Positions 19,505 through 28,050 of a stretch of 64,000 nucleotides of DNA are shown here, in pieces. The stretch spans positions 62,001-126,000 of the forward strand of contig NZ_JH600287.1 in the NCBI RefSeq assembly GCF_000245335.1. The letters are read 5' to 3'. The stretch is from Bacillus mojavensis RO-H-1 = KCTC 3706. Its GTDB lineage: Bacteria > Bacillota > Bacilli > Bacillales > Bacillaceae. The notes beneath the pieces are model-generated. The model ran no database searches. It worked only from the letters and a program-made list of their open reading frames with translations, and was not told the origin of the DNA. Made by a program: the position numbers and the translations under genes. Within the stretch, counting starts at the first letter, position 1. Every line of letters starts with the position of its first letter.

Positions 19505-20418
19505 TTATTTTTTTACGGCGTGTATATAATGAATGGTTTCAAACGCTGACAAATAATCCGTTCGTTTCTTAAAGAAAAGGTCATTGATTTCAGCTGGTGT
19601 GACATGTTCATAGATGAGTAAACCAGCTGAATCTAATGCTTTTTCGATTTCATGATAAGTAAAACACGATTTCATCGGTTCACCGGCTGCTGAAGCCAAC
19701 TTCACCATATGTTCAACTCTATTAGACATTCCTTTTGTTTCAAAGAGCGTTTCGTCTGCATAATCAAAAACGATAGAGCTTCCCGAGGGAACATGGGCAA
19801 ATAAATGGTTAAGCAGGCTTTTATTTTCTTCTTTCGTCAAGTAATAAGAAACTCCTAAAAGGCTGAAGAACGTTTTTTGTTATCAAAGCCTTCATCTAAG
19901 AGAGGCTGATATGAAAACGTTTTGGTAAAGTCCATAGGAACCAAATGAAGATTCGTTGGGATAGTCAGCTGTGCATGATCCAATCTTTTCTTTTTCAATT
20001 GTTGTGTAGCGGGGTAATCAATTTCAAATATATCTAAGCTGTTTTCCAGCTCTGGATGCCGAAAACAGAAAGTATCTAACCCGGCGCCAAGAATGACATA
20101 TTGTTTTGCCCCCAGCACCACTTCGTTGCGCAATACTTTCTCACAATATGCTGCTCGAGCTAAGGGCGTAGGGGAAAGCTGGACTTGTGTAATCCACTTC
20201 AGCATTTCCTCTGGGTCATCTTGAAACTTCAAGGCAATATCCTTATTGAAAAACTGTATGCCTTGTATCATATTTTGACTAATGTCGGAAAACTCTTTTT
20301 CAGAAATAAGGTCTTTTGCAATATAATCGTCAAAAATTTTAGGTGTGTCATATTGACTGTGATAGGCTCGGCTAAAAGCAGATAGTAAAGCTGTTAAACT
20401 GGACTCATTTTCCTTCAT
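19505..20418 (-). pseudogene. yktD: class I SAM-dependent methyltransferase YktD, frameshifted
   Basis: A leucine carboxyl methyltransferase-like (PPM1-type) protein. The SAM site YVILGAGLDTFCFR is in the first part and VFDYADETLF in the second. The frame starting at 20418 (ATG after AGGAGG) runs to FDNKKR and then ends. The rest continues from LTKEENKSLL in another frame to 19505. One extra A in the A6 run (T6 at 19873-19878 on the plus strand) restores 304 codons, the YktD length. In B. subtilis it has been annotated as polyketide O-methyltransferase-like, but the substrate is unknown. Probable sequencing error, though a real mutation is possible. Confidence 0.82.
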
Positions 20419-20444
20419 ATCATGTCCTCCTGATAAACAAAAAT

Positions 20445-20470
20445 AAGATTCCCCCGGCCAGGAGAATCTT
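20445..20470. promoter_or_regulatory. palindrome at the yktD transcription start, possible operator
   Basis: A 26-base near-palindrome with arms AAGATTC and GAATCTT and a GC-rich centre. It starts right next to the -10 box (20471-20476) and covers the expected start point, so only half would be transcribed. This favours a protein-binding site over an RNA hairpin. Confidence 0.5.
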
Positions 20471-20499
20471 ATTATACACACAAAAATATTAATAGTAAA
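20471..20499 (-). promoter_or_regulatory. yktD promoter
   Basis: On the minus strand TTTACT (20494-20499), 17-base spacer, TATAAT (20471-20476). Confidence 0.65.
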
Positions 20500-20614
20500 T
20501 TATAGCACAAATAAAAAATTTTGTCAATATATTTGGGTTGGAAGAGTAAGATTTTTCTCTTTTATTTGTTAGCTATTACTTGTAATACATAACTGCAACA
20601 TGACCTGCTTTTGT

Positions 20615-20990
20615 GAGAGTCTTATATTAATCCGCTTTGCTCATACGGAACAACGTCATCATGATCGCCGTGCATCATGAGCATCGGTGGCTCCTCGCGA
20701 TGAACATAAGCGGCTTGAGCCTAGCTTTAGAATCTCATGTAAATTTGCTCTGACGCAGCAGTCGGGATTAGGATTTTCATGGTGTGGAAAAGGTCGCCTT
20801 CTACCCAATCGCCTTATAAATGTCGTAGAAATGACTTCTGCATCTTTTAATGGTAAGCCCCGCCGGAACCTCTTTTGACATCATTAAACCCGCTTTTTTA
20901 AACAATTGGCCGGCGGATAATGACCGGGTTAGTATGTGCGCAGTCTGCGATTTGTTCAGAGGTAAGGTAGGCAGTCCGCACATATGAACA
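20615..20990 (-). pseudogene. remnant of an alpha/beta hydrolase (esterase-like)
   Basis: On the minus strand a short open piece reads REEPPMLMMHGDHDDVVPYE, the typical C-terminal segment of prolyl-oligopeptidase-like esterases with the catalytic Asp in GDxDxxVP. It is followed by a stop and a frame-shifted KAGHVAVMYYK-like piece. Upstream pieces in several frames are interrupted by stops. No intact gene exists here. The extent given is approximate. It fills most of the 670-base gap between yktD and nprE; inverted repeats (CATATG-N8-CATATG at 20981-21000, and TGATTTTCA/TGAAAATCA at 21024-21049) lie between it and nprE. Confidence 0.5.
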
Positions 20991-21052
20991 TTAACATATG
21001 TCCGGCTATCGTGAAACAGCTGCTGATTTTCAAAAAAACTTGAAAATCAAGA

Positions 21053-21078
21053 AAAAGCCTGAGATATCTCAGGCTTTT
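21053..21078 (-). terminator. nprE terminator
   Basis: Perfect 26-base palindrome (arms AAAAGCCTGAGA and TCTCAGGCTTTT) 10 bases beyond the nprE stop, with a T run on the minus strand. Confidence 0.88.
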
Positions 21079-21088
21079 CATTTAGAAA

Positions 21089-22654
21089 TTACAAACCGAC
21101 GGCATTCCAGGCTGCTTCAACTTTTGCGGCATCAGTTGAGCCATAAAGGTCACGGGCAGACTGAATGAGGGCGGCCTTCGCATCTTTGAAAGTGGAATAA
21201 GGCGTAAGATACGTTGTTAACGCACGGTAATAAATCTGCTGTGATTTAGATATGCCTAGTTTTGTAATAGTATTGTAAGCGGCTTTGTTTGGAATTCCGC
21301 TGTTTATGTGTACACCGCCGTAATCGCCTTCATCTGTATTCGGAAGGTTTTGATAGTCGGCGTAATTGTCAGGCTGGTCATATTTTGTCGGATTGGACAA
21401 GCTGCGGAGAGCCGGCTGGCTGACCGTAATGTCTTCACCGATATCCCAGTCTTCTGTATCAGTAAAGTAACCGAACACATCAGAGAACGACTCGTTTAAT
21501 GCCCCAGGCTGATTTTCATAGACAAGGTTGGCTGTTTCTTGAGTGACACCGTGTGTCATTTCATGCGCTGTCACATCCAAGGAGCCGGAAAGCGGGGAGA
21601 AGAAGGAGCCGTCTCCGTCACCGTAAATCATTTGATCCCCTGTCCAAGCGGCGTTATTATACTGGCTGCCGTAGTGAACAGAAGAAACGATTTTACTGCC
21701 TTTGTTGTCATAGCTGTTCCGTTTAAACGTCGAGTAAAAATAATCGTACACTTTACCCAGGTTATAGTGGGCGTCTACAGCTGCGCGCTGTGATGAAGTT
21801 GTGAATTTATTTGTTGTGCTTGAGACTAGCGTTCCCGGAAGGCGGCTTTGTCTGTTTTGTAAATCATACGTGATAATTTGAGTGCCGGTTGGTTTTGACA
21901 GATCTCTTAAAACATATTTGCCGCTCTCATAAGAAATATTCAGAGGAACTGTTGCACCTTTTAGTGTGGTCCCTGATCCTGTTGCGGCTGCATGTTCTAC
22001 TTTATTTTGCTGTTTTAAAATGCTGCCTGTTTCGGCATCCACTAAGACTTCCCAGTTCGCAGGTTCAGGTTCAATATAGCGAATCGTGACATCGTAAGCC
22101 AGACGATAGCTGCCGTCCTCTGTTTCTACCGCTTTTAACTCCGCTTTATCGCTGTTTTTTGCGCTTCCGTTAGAAACGGCGTCAGGTGATTTGCCAATGG
22201 CTTTAAAAGCGAGTGCCAATGCTTTGTCAGAGGATACCTTTTTGCTGTTATTTGTTTTTGAAGCAGACTGATTGTGCAATTCTCCATTGATCGCATAGAC
22301 TTTGTCAGATTTATCGACGTGAACGATCACTTGCGAATCTTTAATAGGCACTCCGTTAATGACAGGCACGTATCGAAAGTGCTTGTACCCAAGAACGTCA
22401 GTTGTGCTTTCCACAAGTTTCAGTCTTTTGGCGGGATCGCCTTTAAACACTTTGCTGTTCTTTTTCAAAAACTGTTTGACAGCTTTGTCATTTGGAGCAG
22501 AGAGCTCTGTTTGTGCAATGGCGCTTTTGGGAAGAAAGTTTGTTTGATTCTCCTTAAGCTGGTAATTCTCAGCAGCCTGAACACCCGGAAGGCCGATTGA
22601 TAAACTCATAAACGAAGCAGCGACAACGACGGACAATTTTTTACCTAAACCCAC
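21089..22654 (-). CDS. nprE: extracellular neutral metalloprotease NprE (bacillolysin)
   Basis: 521 residues from GTG after GGGGG. In order: Sec signal peptide (MGLGKKLSVVVAASFMSLSI, ends VQAAE), FTP and PepSY inhibitory pro-region to about 220, then the thermolysin-type M4 catalytic domain. The zinc site HEMTH is near residue 364, with the third ligand Glu in NESFSD. The protein matures by cleavage of the pro-region outside the cell. In the pro-region (QFLKKNS, LALAFKAIGKSPDAVSNG, LHNQSA) it resembles the B. amyloliquefaciens enzyme I remember more than the 168 enzyme. In 168 expression is post-exponential, via DegU, ScoC and CodY. Confidence 0.95.
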   Translation of the reverse strand: MGLGKKLSVVVAASFMSLSIGLPGVQAAENYQLKENQTNFLPKSAIAQTELSAPNDKAVKQFLKKNSKVFKGDPAKRLKLVESTTDVLGYKHFRYVPVINGVPIKDSQVIVHVDKSDKVYAINGELHNQSASKTNNSKKVSSDKALALAFKAIGKSPDAVSNGSAKNSDKAELKAVETEDGSYRLAYDVTIRYIEPEPANWEVLVDAETGSILKQQNKVEHAAATGSGTTLKGATVPLNISYESGKYVLRDLSKPTGTQIITYDLQNRQSRLPGTLVSSTTNKFTTSSQRAAVDAHYNLGKVYDYFYSTFKRNSYDNKGSKIVSSVHYGSQYNNAAWTGDQMIYGDGDGSFFSPLSGSLDVTAHEMTHGVTQETANLVYENQPGALNESFSDVFGYFTDTEDWDIGEDITVSQPALRSLSNPTKYDQPDNYADYQNLPNTDEGDYGGVHINSGIPNKAAYNTITKLGISKSQQIYYRALTTYLTPYSTFKDAKAALIQSARDLYGSTDAAKVEAAWNAVGL

Positions 22655-22699
22655 AATAAATCCCCCTTTTTGAAAATACTGAAAAATCTTTATATCGTT

Positions 22700-22728
22700 A
22701 TATTAAACGAGCAATCTAGCATTCTCAA
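22700..22728 (-). promoter_or_regulatory. nprE promoter
   Basis: On the minus strand TTGAGA (22723-22728), 17-base spacer, TAATAT (22700-22705), about 45 bases before the GTG start. The upstream region is AT-rich, as expected for a DegU-activated promoter. Confidence 0.6.
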
Positions 22729-22988
22729 CAAAAACTAACATAACTAGACAAAATTGATAGAATTGTCCTGTGTTTATTTTTGTTGAATAATATCAAGATG
22801 AGTCAAGTGTCATGTGCTGGATGATTGCAAGAGTTATGCCGTCTTTTCATCAAAGGGGAGATGAGAAATTTTTGGTTTTTATTGAAACTTTTTAACAAGT
22901 GGATTGTCTAACCGGATGAGGCCTTAATAAGAAGTAAAGGATTGTTGTACGTGTTGGAATTATTCAGTCATTATGTATTACATTTTGA

Positions 22989-23189
22989 ACAGATACACTG
23001 CAAGAGCTGCTGCAGCTAAGTAATCAGCACCAACCCGTTTTGATTTTAAGAGAATTTCAAGAGCTTTCTTATGAAGAAATTTCCCAAATCTTAGGCTGGA
23101 GCCTTTCAAAAGTGAAAACCACACTTCACCGGGCAAGATTGGAGCTCAAGAAAAACATGACGAAAAGAAGAGAGGAGGAGCGGATATGA
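22989..23189 (+). pseudogene. ylaC: C-terminal remnant of ECF sigma factor YlaC
   Basis: A 66-codon open stretch after an in-frame TGA encodes sigma region 4: QPVLILREFQELSYEEISQI, then a helix-turn-helix end SLSKVKTTLHRARLELKK. Region 2, needed for core binding and -10 recognition, is missing. The stop overlaps the ylaD start as ATGA, the normal sigma/anti-sigma arrangement. Only 530 bases separate nprE from ylaD, too little for ylaA, ylaB and full ylaC, which lie here in 168. A deletion joined the nprE upstream region to the end of ylaC. Confidence 0.8.
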
Positions 23190-23479
23190 CCTGCTTTCTA
23201 GTAAGAGACCTTCTCCCTCTGTATATTGAAGGTGATTGCAAAAAAGAAACGGAAAACTTCATTGAAGAGCATATGAACACCTGCGGCAGCTGCAGAGACA
23301 TGTATAAACAGATGTCTGAGCCTTTTGAGTTTAAAGATGAACAAGCACCTCAAGATGCTTTTCTGCCTGAAGAAGAAATCCGTTTTAAACAAAGGTACTA
23401 TGGTATGCTGATTATTAAAGCAGCCTTATGGTTTGGAGCAGTGTTTGCTGTGATGCTAATCATCAAACTGCTGATCTAA
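23186..23479 (+). CDS. ylaD: anti-sigma factor YlaD
   Basis: 97 residues. The N-terminal zinc-binding anti-sigma domain shows H-x3-C-x2-C (EHMNTCGSC), preceded by the earlier Cys of MTCFLVRDLLPLYIEGD. One membrane segment lies near the C-terminus (LWFGAVFAVMLIIKLLI). It normally holds the ECF sigma factor YlaC at the membrane and responds to redox stress. Here its partner is truncated, so it appears to be an orphan. The reading frame itself is intact. Confidence 0.88.
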   Translation: MTCFLVRDLLPLYIEGDCKKETENFIEEHMNTCGSCRDMYKQMSEPFEFKDEQAPQDAFLPEEEIRFKQRYYGMLIIKAALWFGAVFAVMLIIKLLI

Positions 23480-23482
23480 AGG

Positions 23483-23516
23483 AAAAGCGCTTGCCGATTG
23501 ATGGACAAGCGCTTTT
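23483..23516. terminator. bidirectional terminator between ylaD and ylaE
   Basis: Perfect stem AAAAGCGCTTG/CAAGCGCTTTT with a 12-base loop, just after the ylaD stop and just beyond the ylaE stop. Confidence 0.88.
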
Positions 23517-23522
23517 ATTACA

Positions 23523-24125
23523 TTAAGCCTGCGGATGAAGCATTTGGTAGATGGCTGCAAGCTGTTCTTGAGACAGAGCGCCAAAGAGCTTTTCGTAAAA
23601 AATTGCCTGCTCCGTTGTCGCACCAGCTTCTAAAGCTGCATTTTTATCAAAGCTGTACGCTCCATCTTCTGAAACAATGGATGCCTGCAGAATATGAATT
23701 TTAAGGGAAACAGCGGCGAAAAATTGGTCAAGTGCGAGTGCTTCTTTTTCTGTGAAGCCGAGCTCAACAGCTTTTTCTGTATCAAATTTGTAGCTGCCGT
23801 CTTCAACATACACACATTGTGAAACAACATCAAAAAATTCAGAGGTCGATTCCCACAATTTCGCAATGATTTGAGCCTCTTCTTGTGTCATTCCTAACTC
23901 GACAGCTTTTTCACTGTCAAAATAATAAACCCCGTCTTCTTCATATATACATTGATTTAATAAATCTAAAAATGCATTCAGGTCTTTATGTGTGATTGTC
24001 TCCTGCAAAGCAGGTGTGCTGTGACTAACTGTTTTTGCGCTTGCGGCATCAGGTCCGAAAGTTAGCAGGGTGGCTGAGGTCAGTGCGGCGGTTGTAAGTA
24101 TGGCTTTTTTTACAAATGTTTTTTT
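23523..24125 (-). pseudogene. ylaE: secreted repeat protein YlaE, start codon lost
   Basis: The frame reads KKTFVKKAILTTAALTSATL, a clear Sec signal peptide ending near AASAKT, then three imperfect repeats of about 45 residues (EDGVYYFDSEKAVELG, EDGSYKFDTEKAVELG, EDGAYSFDKNAALEAG). The codon before the first Lys is TAG, where ATG is expected: the DNA reads ATAG (24126-24130) at the right distance after GGGAGAG. One inserted base destroys the start. The first usable in-frame start inside, TTG at 24008, would drop the signal peptide. Function unknown. Confidence 0.72.
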
Positions 24126-24344
24126 CTATGTTTCGTCTCTCCCTTTTGTGAATTGTGGTGCAATTCCCATTATAGGGAGAGGCTGGTGTCAGGAAAATAG
24201 GCTTTATGGTAGTTTATGTATATCAATGTCGAACCACTTTTGTTTGGTTAAAGATGTCATATTTAGAACGAATGTCCATGAATGGATATCGTTTTGCTTC
24301 TTCCCGCCTAGGAAACAGGGGAGATAAGCCTTACGCCAACGAAA

Positions 24345-24370
24345 AAACACCGCATTCATTTGCGGTGTTT
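24345..24370 (-). terminator. hairpin beyond ylaF
   Basis: Stem AAACACCGC/GCGGTGTTT with A and T flanks, 33 bases after the ylaF stop on the minus strand. It would also work on the plus strand, but I see no solid plus-strand gene in 24130-24345. Confidence 0.7.
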
Positions 24371-24402
24371 TTGATTACAATGTCTTTAGCGAGGATAAGC
24401 TT

Positions 24403-24591
24403 TTAATCGAGCAATCCTTGCTCACGCATTTTCTTTTTTAACGTAAATCCGCTTCCCATCACAGCGCAAACGAGCACAATGCTGGCGATAATGCCCCACG
24501 CGCTTTTTTCGGCGATAAAGACGCCGATCAGCATTATGCTGAAAACCGCTGCAAATGCAAATAATAATAAAAGCCAATTCATTTTTTTCAT
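24403..24591 (-). CDS. ylaF: small membrane protein YlaF
   Basis: 62 residues with two hydrophobic segments (WLLLLFAFAAVFSIMLIGVF and IIASIVLVCAVMGSGF) and a basic C-terminal end (LKKKMREQGLLD), matching YlaF (DUF5325-type). Function unknown. Divergent from typA. Confidence 0.85.
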   Translation of the reverse strand: MKKMNWLLLLFAFAAVFSIMLIGVFIAEKSAWGIIASIVLVCAVMGSGFTLKKKMREQGLLD

Positions 24592-24661
24592 ATTTCCATC
24601 CCCTTTTACGTCTTATGATAAGTTTACAGAAAAACGTGACGCTTTTAAAGAGGATGTGTGG

Positions 24662-24667
24662 TATAAT
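24662..24667 (+). promoter_or_regulatory. -10 box of the typA promoter
   Basis: Consensus TATAAT 35 bases before the typA start; the -35 region is weak. Confidence 0.5.
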
Positions 24668-24702
24668 ATGAAAGTTATCTAATTTTTTTAGGAGATGAAA
24701 AA

Positions 24703-26541
24703 GTGAAACTTCGAAATGATCTTCGCAACATCGCGATTATTGCCCACGTTGACCATGGGAAAACGACTCTAGTCGATCAGCTTTTACACCAGGCTGGTAC
24801 ATTCCGTGCCAACGAACAAGTTGCTGAACGCGCAATGGACTCAAACGATCTTGAACGCGAACGCGGCATTACAATTTTGGCGAAAAATACTGCGATTAAC
24901 TATAAAGATACACGTATCAATATTTTGGATACCCCTGGACACGCAGACTTTGGGGGAGAGGTAGAACGGATTATGAAAATGGTTGACGGCGTACTGCTTG
25001 TCGTTGACGCATATGAAGGCTGTATGCCTCAAACTCGTTTCGTTCTGAAGAAAGCTCTTGAGCAAAACTTGAACCCGGTTGTTGTTGTGAACAAAATCGA
25101 CCGTGATTTCGCACGCCCTGAAGAAGTGATCGATGAGGTTCTTGACCTGTTCATCGAGCTTGATGCAAATGAAGAACAGCTCGAATTCCCGGTGGTATAT
25201 GCTTCCGCGATTAATGGAACAGCGAGCCTTGATCCGAAGCAGCAAGATGAAAACATGGAAGCTTTATATGAAACGATTATTAAGCATGTTCCGGCGCCTG
25301 TTGAGAATGCAGATGAGCCGCTTCAATTCCAAGTTGCACTTCTTGATTATAACGACTATGTAGGCCGTATCGGAATCGGACGCGTTTTCCGCGGTACGAT
25401 GAAAGTCGGTCAGCAGGTTTCTCTTATGAAGCTTGACGGTACAGCTAAATCATTCCGTGTGACAAAGATCTTTGGTTTCCAAGGCTTAAAACGGGTGGAA
25501 ATTGAAGAAGCAAAAGCGGGAGACCTCGTTGCGGTTTCCGGTATGGAAGATATCAACGTTGGTGAAACAGTCTGTCCTGTAGAGCATCAAGAACCGCTTC
25601 CGGTGCTTCGCATTGATGAACCGACACTTCAAATGACATTTGTCGTAAATAACAGCCCGTTTGCCGGCCGTGAAGGAAAATATGTGACTGCCCGCAAAAT
25701 TGAAGAACGCCTTCAGTCACAGCTGCAGACTGATGTCAGCTTGCGTGTCGAGCCTACAGCTTCTCCGGATGCTTGGGTGGTTTCTGGCCGCGGTGAGCTT
25801 CACCTGTCTATTCTAATTGAAAACATGCGCCGTGAAGGCTATGAGCTTCAAGTGTCAAAACCTGAAGTTATCATCAAAGAAATTGACGGTGTACGCTGTG
25901 AGCCTGTAGAGCGCGTGCAAATTGATGTTCCGGAAGAGCATACAGGCTCTGTAATGGAATCAATGGGAGCGCGTAAAGGTGAAATGATCGATATGATTAA
26001 CAACGGTAACGGCCAAGTCCGTTTAATCTTTACAGTGCCTTCCCGCGGATTGATCGGTTACTCAACAGAGTTCCTGTCATTAACACGCGGCTTCGGTATC
26101 CTGAACCATACGTTTGACAGCTACCAGCCGATGCAGGCGGGCCAAGTCGGCGGACGCCGTCAAGGTGTGCTCGTGTCAATGGAAAACGGAAAAGCGACAT
26201 CTTACGGAATTCAAGGGATTGAAGACCGCGGTGTGATTTTTGTTGAGCCTGGTACTGAAGTTTATGAAGGAATGATTGTTGGAGAGCATAACCGTGACAA
26301 CGACCTTGTTGTCAATGTCAGCAAAATGAAACAGCAGACAAACGTCCGCTCTGCAACAAAAGATCAAACAACAACAATTAAAAAAGCGCGCATCATGTCT
26401 CTTGAAGAATCTTTAGAGTACTTAAACGAAGATGAATACTGCGAAGTAACGCCTGAATCCATCCGTTTAAGAAAGAAAATCCTCAACAAAAACGAACGTG
26501 AAAAAGCGGCTAAAAAGAAAAAAACAGCAGGATTGTCTTAA
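24703..26541 (+). CDS. typA: ribosome-associated translational GTPase TypA/BipA
   Basis: 612 residues, GTG start after TAGGAG. The GTPase domain carries G1 [10 protein letters not shown]2 with RGITI, G3 DTPGHAD and G4 NKIDR. Beta-barrel domain II, EF-G-like domains III and V, and the BipA-specific C-terminal domain ending in Lys-rich sequence follow. It acts on the ribosome, with roles in assembly and stress or cold adaptation. Also known as ylaG. All motifs are intact. Confidence 0.96.
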   Translation: MKLRNDLRNIAIIAHVDHGKTTLVDQLLHQAGTFRANEQVAERAMDSNDLERERGITILAKNTAINYKDTRINILDTPGHADFGGEVERIMKMVDGVLLVVDAYEGCMPQTRFVLKKALEQNLNPVVVVNKIDRDFARPEEVIDEVLDLFIELDANEEQLEFPVVYASAINGTASLDPKQQDENMEALYETIIKHVPAPVENADEPLQFQVALLDYNDYVGRIGIGRVFRGTMKVGQQVSLMKLDGTAKSFRVTKIFGFQGLKRVEIEEAKAGDLVAVSGMEDINVGETVCPVEHQEPLPVLRIDEPTLQMTFVVNNSPFAGREGKYVTARKIEERLQSQLQTDVSLRVEPTASPDAWVVSGRGELHLSILIENMRREGYELQVSKPEVIIKEIDGVRCEPVERVQIDVPEEHTGSVMESMGARKGEMIDMINNGNGQVRLIFTVPSRGLIGYSTEFLSLTRGFGILNHTFDSYQPMQAGQVGGRRQGVLVSMENGKATSYGIQGIEDRGVIFVEPGTEVYEGMIVGEHNRDNDLVVNVSKMKQQTNVRSATKDQTTTIKKARIMSLEESLEYLNEDEYCEVTPESIRLRKKILNKNEREKAAKKKKTAGLS

Positions 26542-26596
26542 TCCCTTGCAGAATTTGAAAAGATAGAACCCGTACGCTACAGGGGAGGGAATCTTT

Positions 26597-26914
26597 TTGA
26601 ATGACGTAAGCGAACGCCTGTCGTTCTTCGCCGCTCTATATCAAGTGGACCGGCAGCCCGCAGCAGGCATGTGGCTGCTATACGGCACCATTTTTGTTTT
26701 AGCTGTTATTGTGTTTAAACTTGGATTTGCCAAACGGCTTCCGGTATTAAAATCAGCAGTGGTGTACTTATTTCTGGCTTTAGGCTGCACTGTTTTGACT
26801 TTTCTCGGTGTATTTTTGCCTGTGGCAGAGGGATTGGTCGTCGCTGCATTGATTTTAATCATTTACAAAATTCGGCTGTATCAGTCGAAAAAGGAACAGT
26901 CGGCAAAATTATGA
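26597..26914 (+). CDS. ylaH: membrane protein YlaH
   Basis: 105 residues from TTG after GGGGAGGGAATC. Three hydrophobic segments (about 23-42, 50-66 and 70-95) and a basic C-terminus. It matches the YlaH-like family of Bacillus membrane proteins, function unknown. It may be cotranscribed with typA, since no terminator is seen in the 55-base gap. Confidence 0.85.
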   Translation: MNDVSERLSFFAALYQVDRQPAAGMWLLYGTIFVLAVIVFKLGFAKRLPVLKSAVVYLFLALGCTVLTFLGVFLPVAEGLVVAALILIIYKIRLYQSKKEQSAKL

Positions 26915-26916
26915 AA

Positions 26917-26943
26917 AAAGACTCAGCATCTCGCTGAGTCTTT
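26917..26943. terminator. bidirectional terminator between ylaH and ylaI
   Basis: Perfect stem AAAGACTCAGC/GCTGAGTCTTT with a 5-base loop and T runs on both strands. Confidence 0.9.
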
Positions 26944-26970
26944 TTTTATTCTGTATGAATAGCTGCCGCT

Positions 26971-27177
26971 TTATTTTTTAACTTTTTCTTTCTTCTGCTG
27001 TCCCGGGTGAAACGTGAACTTTCCGGTTTTCAGCCGTTCTTCTGTTTTTTTGGCAATTCGGTCATGGCATTCCTGGCACATATATGTATGGATCGGACGG
27101 TTTCTCAGCCGTTTCGCGATCAGGGTTTCATCATCAATTGTTTCAATTTTATCACAAATAGAACATTGGACCCTCAT
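26971..27177 (-). CDS. ylaI: zinc-ribbon protein YlaI
   Basis: 68 residues. Two CxxC pairs (CSIC and CQEC) about 30 residues apart form a likely zinc ribbon; the C-terminus is Lys-rich. It matches the small DUF2197 family. Two adjacent ATG codons are available; the second has better spacing from AGAGGTG. Function unknown; a nucleic-acid role is only a guess from composition. Confidence 0.83.
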   Translation of the reverse strand: MRVQCSICDKIETIDDETLIAKRLRNRPIHTYMCQECHDRIAKKTEERLKTGKFTFHPGQQKKEKVKK

Positions 27178-27241
27178 CATATCACCTCTTTCACTCTACT
27201 ATGTATTATATCATGGATCAGATGCTGTCCAAAATAAGAAA

Positions 27242-27268
27242 AAGCTAAAGCCGCAAGGGCTATAGCTT
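27242..27268 (-). terminator. ylaJ terminator
   Basis: On the minus strand AAGCTATAGCC, 5-base loop, GGCTTTAGCTT, then TTTCTTATTTT. It overlaps the ylaJ stop. Confidence 0.8.
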
Positions 27269-27896
27269 AATCATTATTGTTCTTTTTCATATGATGATCA
27301 GATTGATCGTTTTGTTCCGTTTCCATTTCCTTCTCTTGCTTTTCGTTTAATTGATCGTTTTGCTGCTTGGTTTGCGGTTCATCTTCATCGTCAATCACAT
27401 CGTTAGGCACTTCCGGAAGCACCCGTCCGACAATTGCGGCCAGTTCATCTAAAATCCCCGTAACAGGGCGGCCTTCACTGATCTCTCTTCCCATTTCATT
27501 GAGGCGGCTGACGGTATCAGGATCAGCAACCACTACTGCATTGGCTCCGTGCCGATCATTTTTTAAAGCCTGTGCCACAGAGTATTTAATGGTTTCGACT
27601 TTACTTCTATCCAGATTATCGTCAACGTCAATTCCTACTACAGCATATCCCCCGAGCACAACAGCTGTTGCATCCTTGACATCTGGCACTTTTTCAGCAA
27701 CGCCGACAAGATGCTTGGCAATATCGGTTCTAGTTCCATTGTCTTTTGTTTCCTGAGATGTGTCCTTTACGTGAATCGGTTTTGTTTCCTGCTGTCTCGT
27801 TGATTCTTTTTCAATATTTTGCTCCTGTCTTCCCTGTTGAACAGCGCAGGCGGACAAAATGAGTGTGAGCTGTATGATAATGAAAAGAATTCGCAC
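27267..27896 (-). CDS. ylaJ: YhcN/YlaJ family sporulation lipoprotein
   Basis: 209 residues from GTG, 8 bases after AAGGAGGG. The signal peptide ends in the lipobox ILSAC. A polar spacer, then the YhcN/YlaJ domain (VGVAEKVPDVKDATAVVLGG, LKNDRHGANAVVVADPDTV) and a long Gln/Asn/Glu/Lys-rich tail follow. Related proteins are membrane-anchored in the forespore and affect germination. A longer start is in frame, but the ribosome site decides for this one. Confidence 0.87.
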   Translation of the reverse strand: MRILFIIIQLTLILSACAVQQGRQEQNIEKESTRQQETKPIHVKDTSQETKDNGTRTDIAKHLVGVAEKVPDVKDATAVVLGGYAVVGIDVDDNLDRSKVETIKYSVAQALKNDRHGANAVVVADPDTVSRLNEMGREISEGRPVTGILDELAAIVGRVLPEVPNDVIDDEDEPQTKQQNDQLNEKQEKEMETEQNDQSDHHMKKNNND

Positions 27897-28050
27897 TTGC
27901 GGTTTCCCTCCTTGAAATGCATTCATTAATTTTATTGTTGAATTAACCTTCTATCTTTATTCACAAAAACATATATTTTAGCAGGCGTTCACCTTTTTCA
28001 TCGTAAAAGAAGCAGGAAGAACTTTGACCCTTATATCAGGAGGCTGAGAC

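Noticed and set aside
24206-24406. 66-codon plus-strand frame in the ylaE-ylaF gap
   Set aside because: No ribosome site, runs through a terminator hairpin and into ylaF antisense; no recognisable motif.
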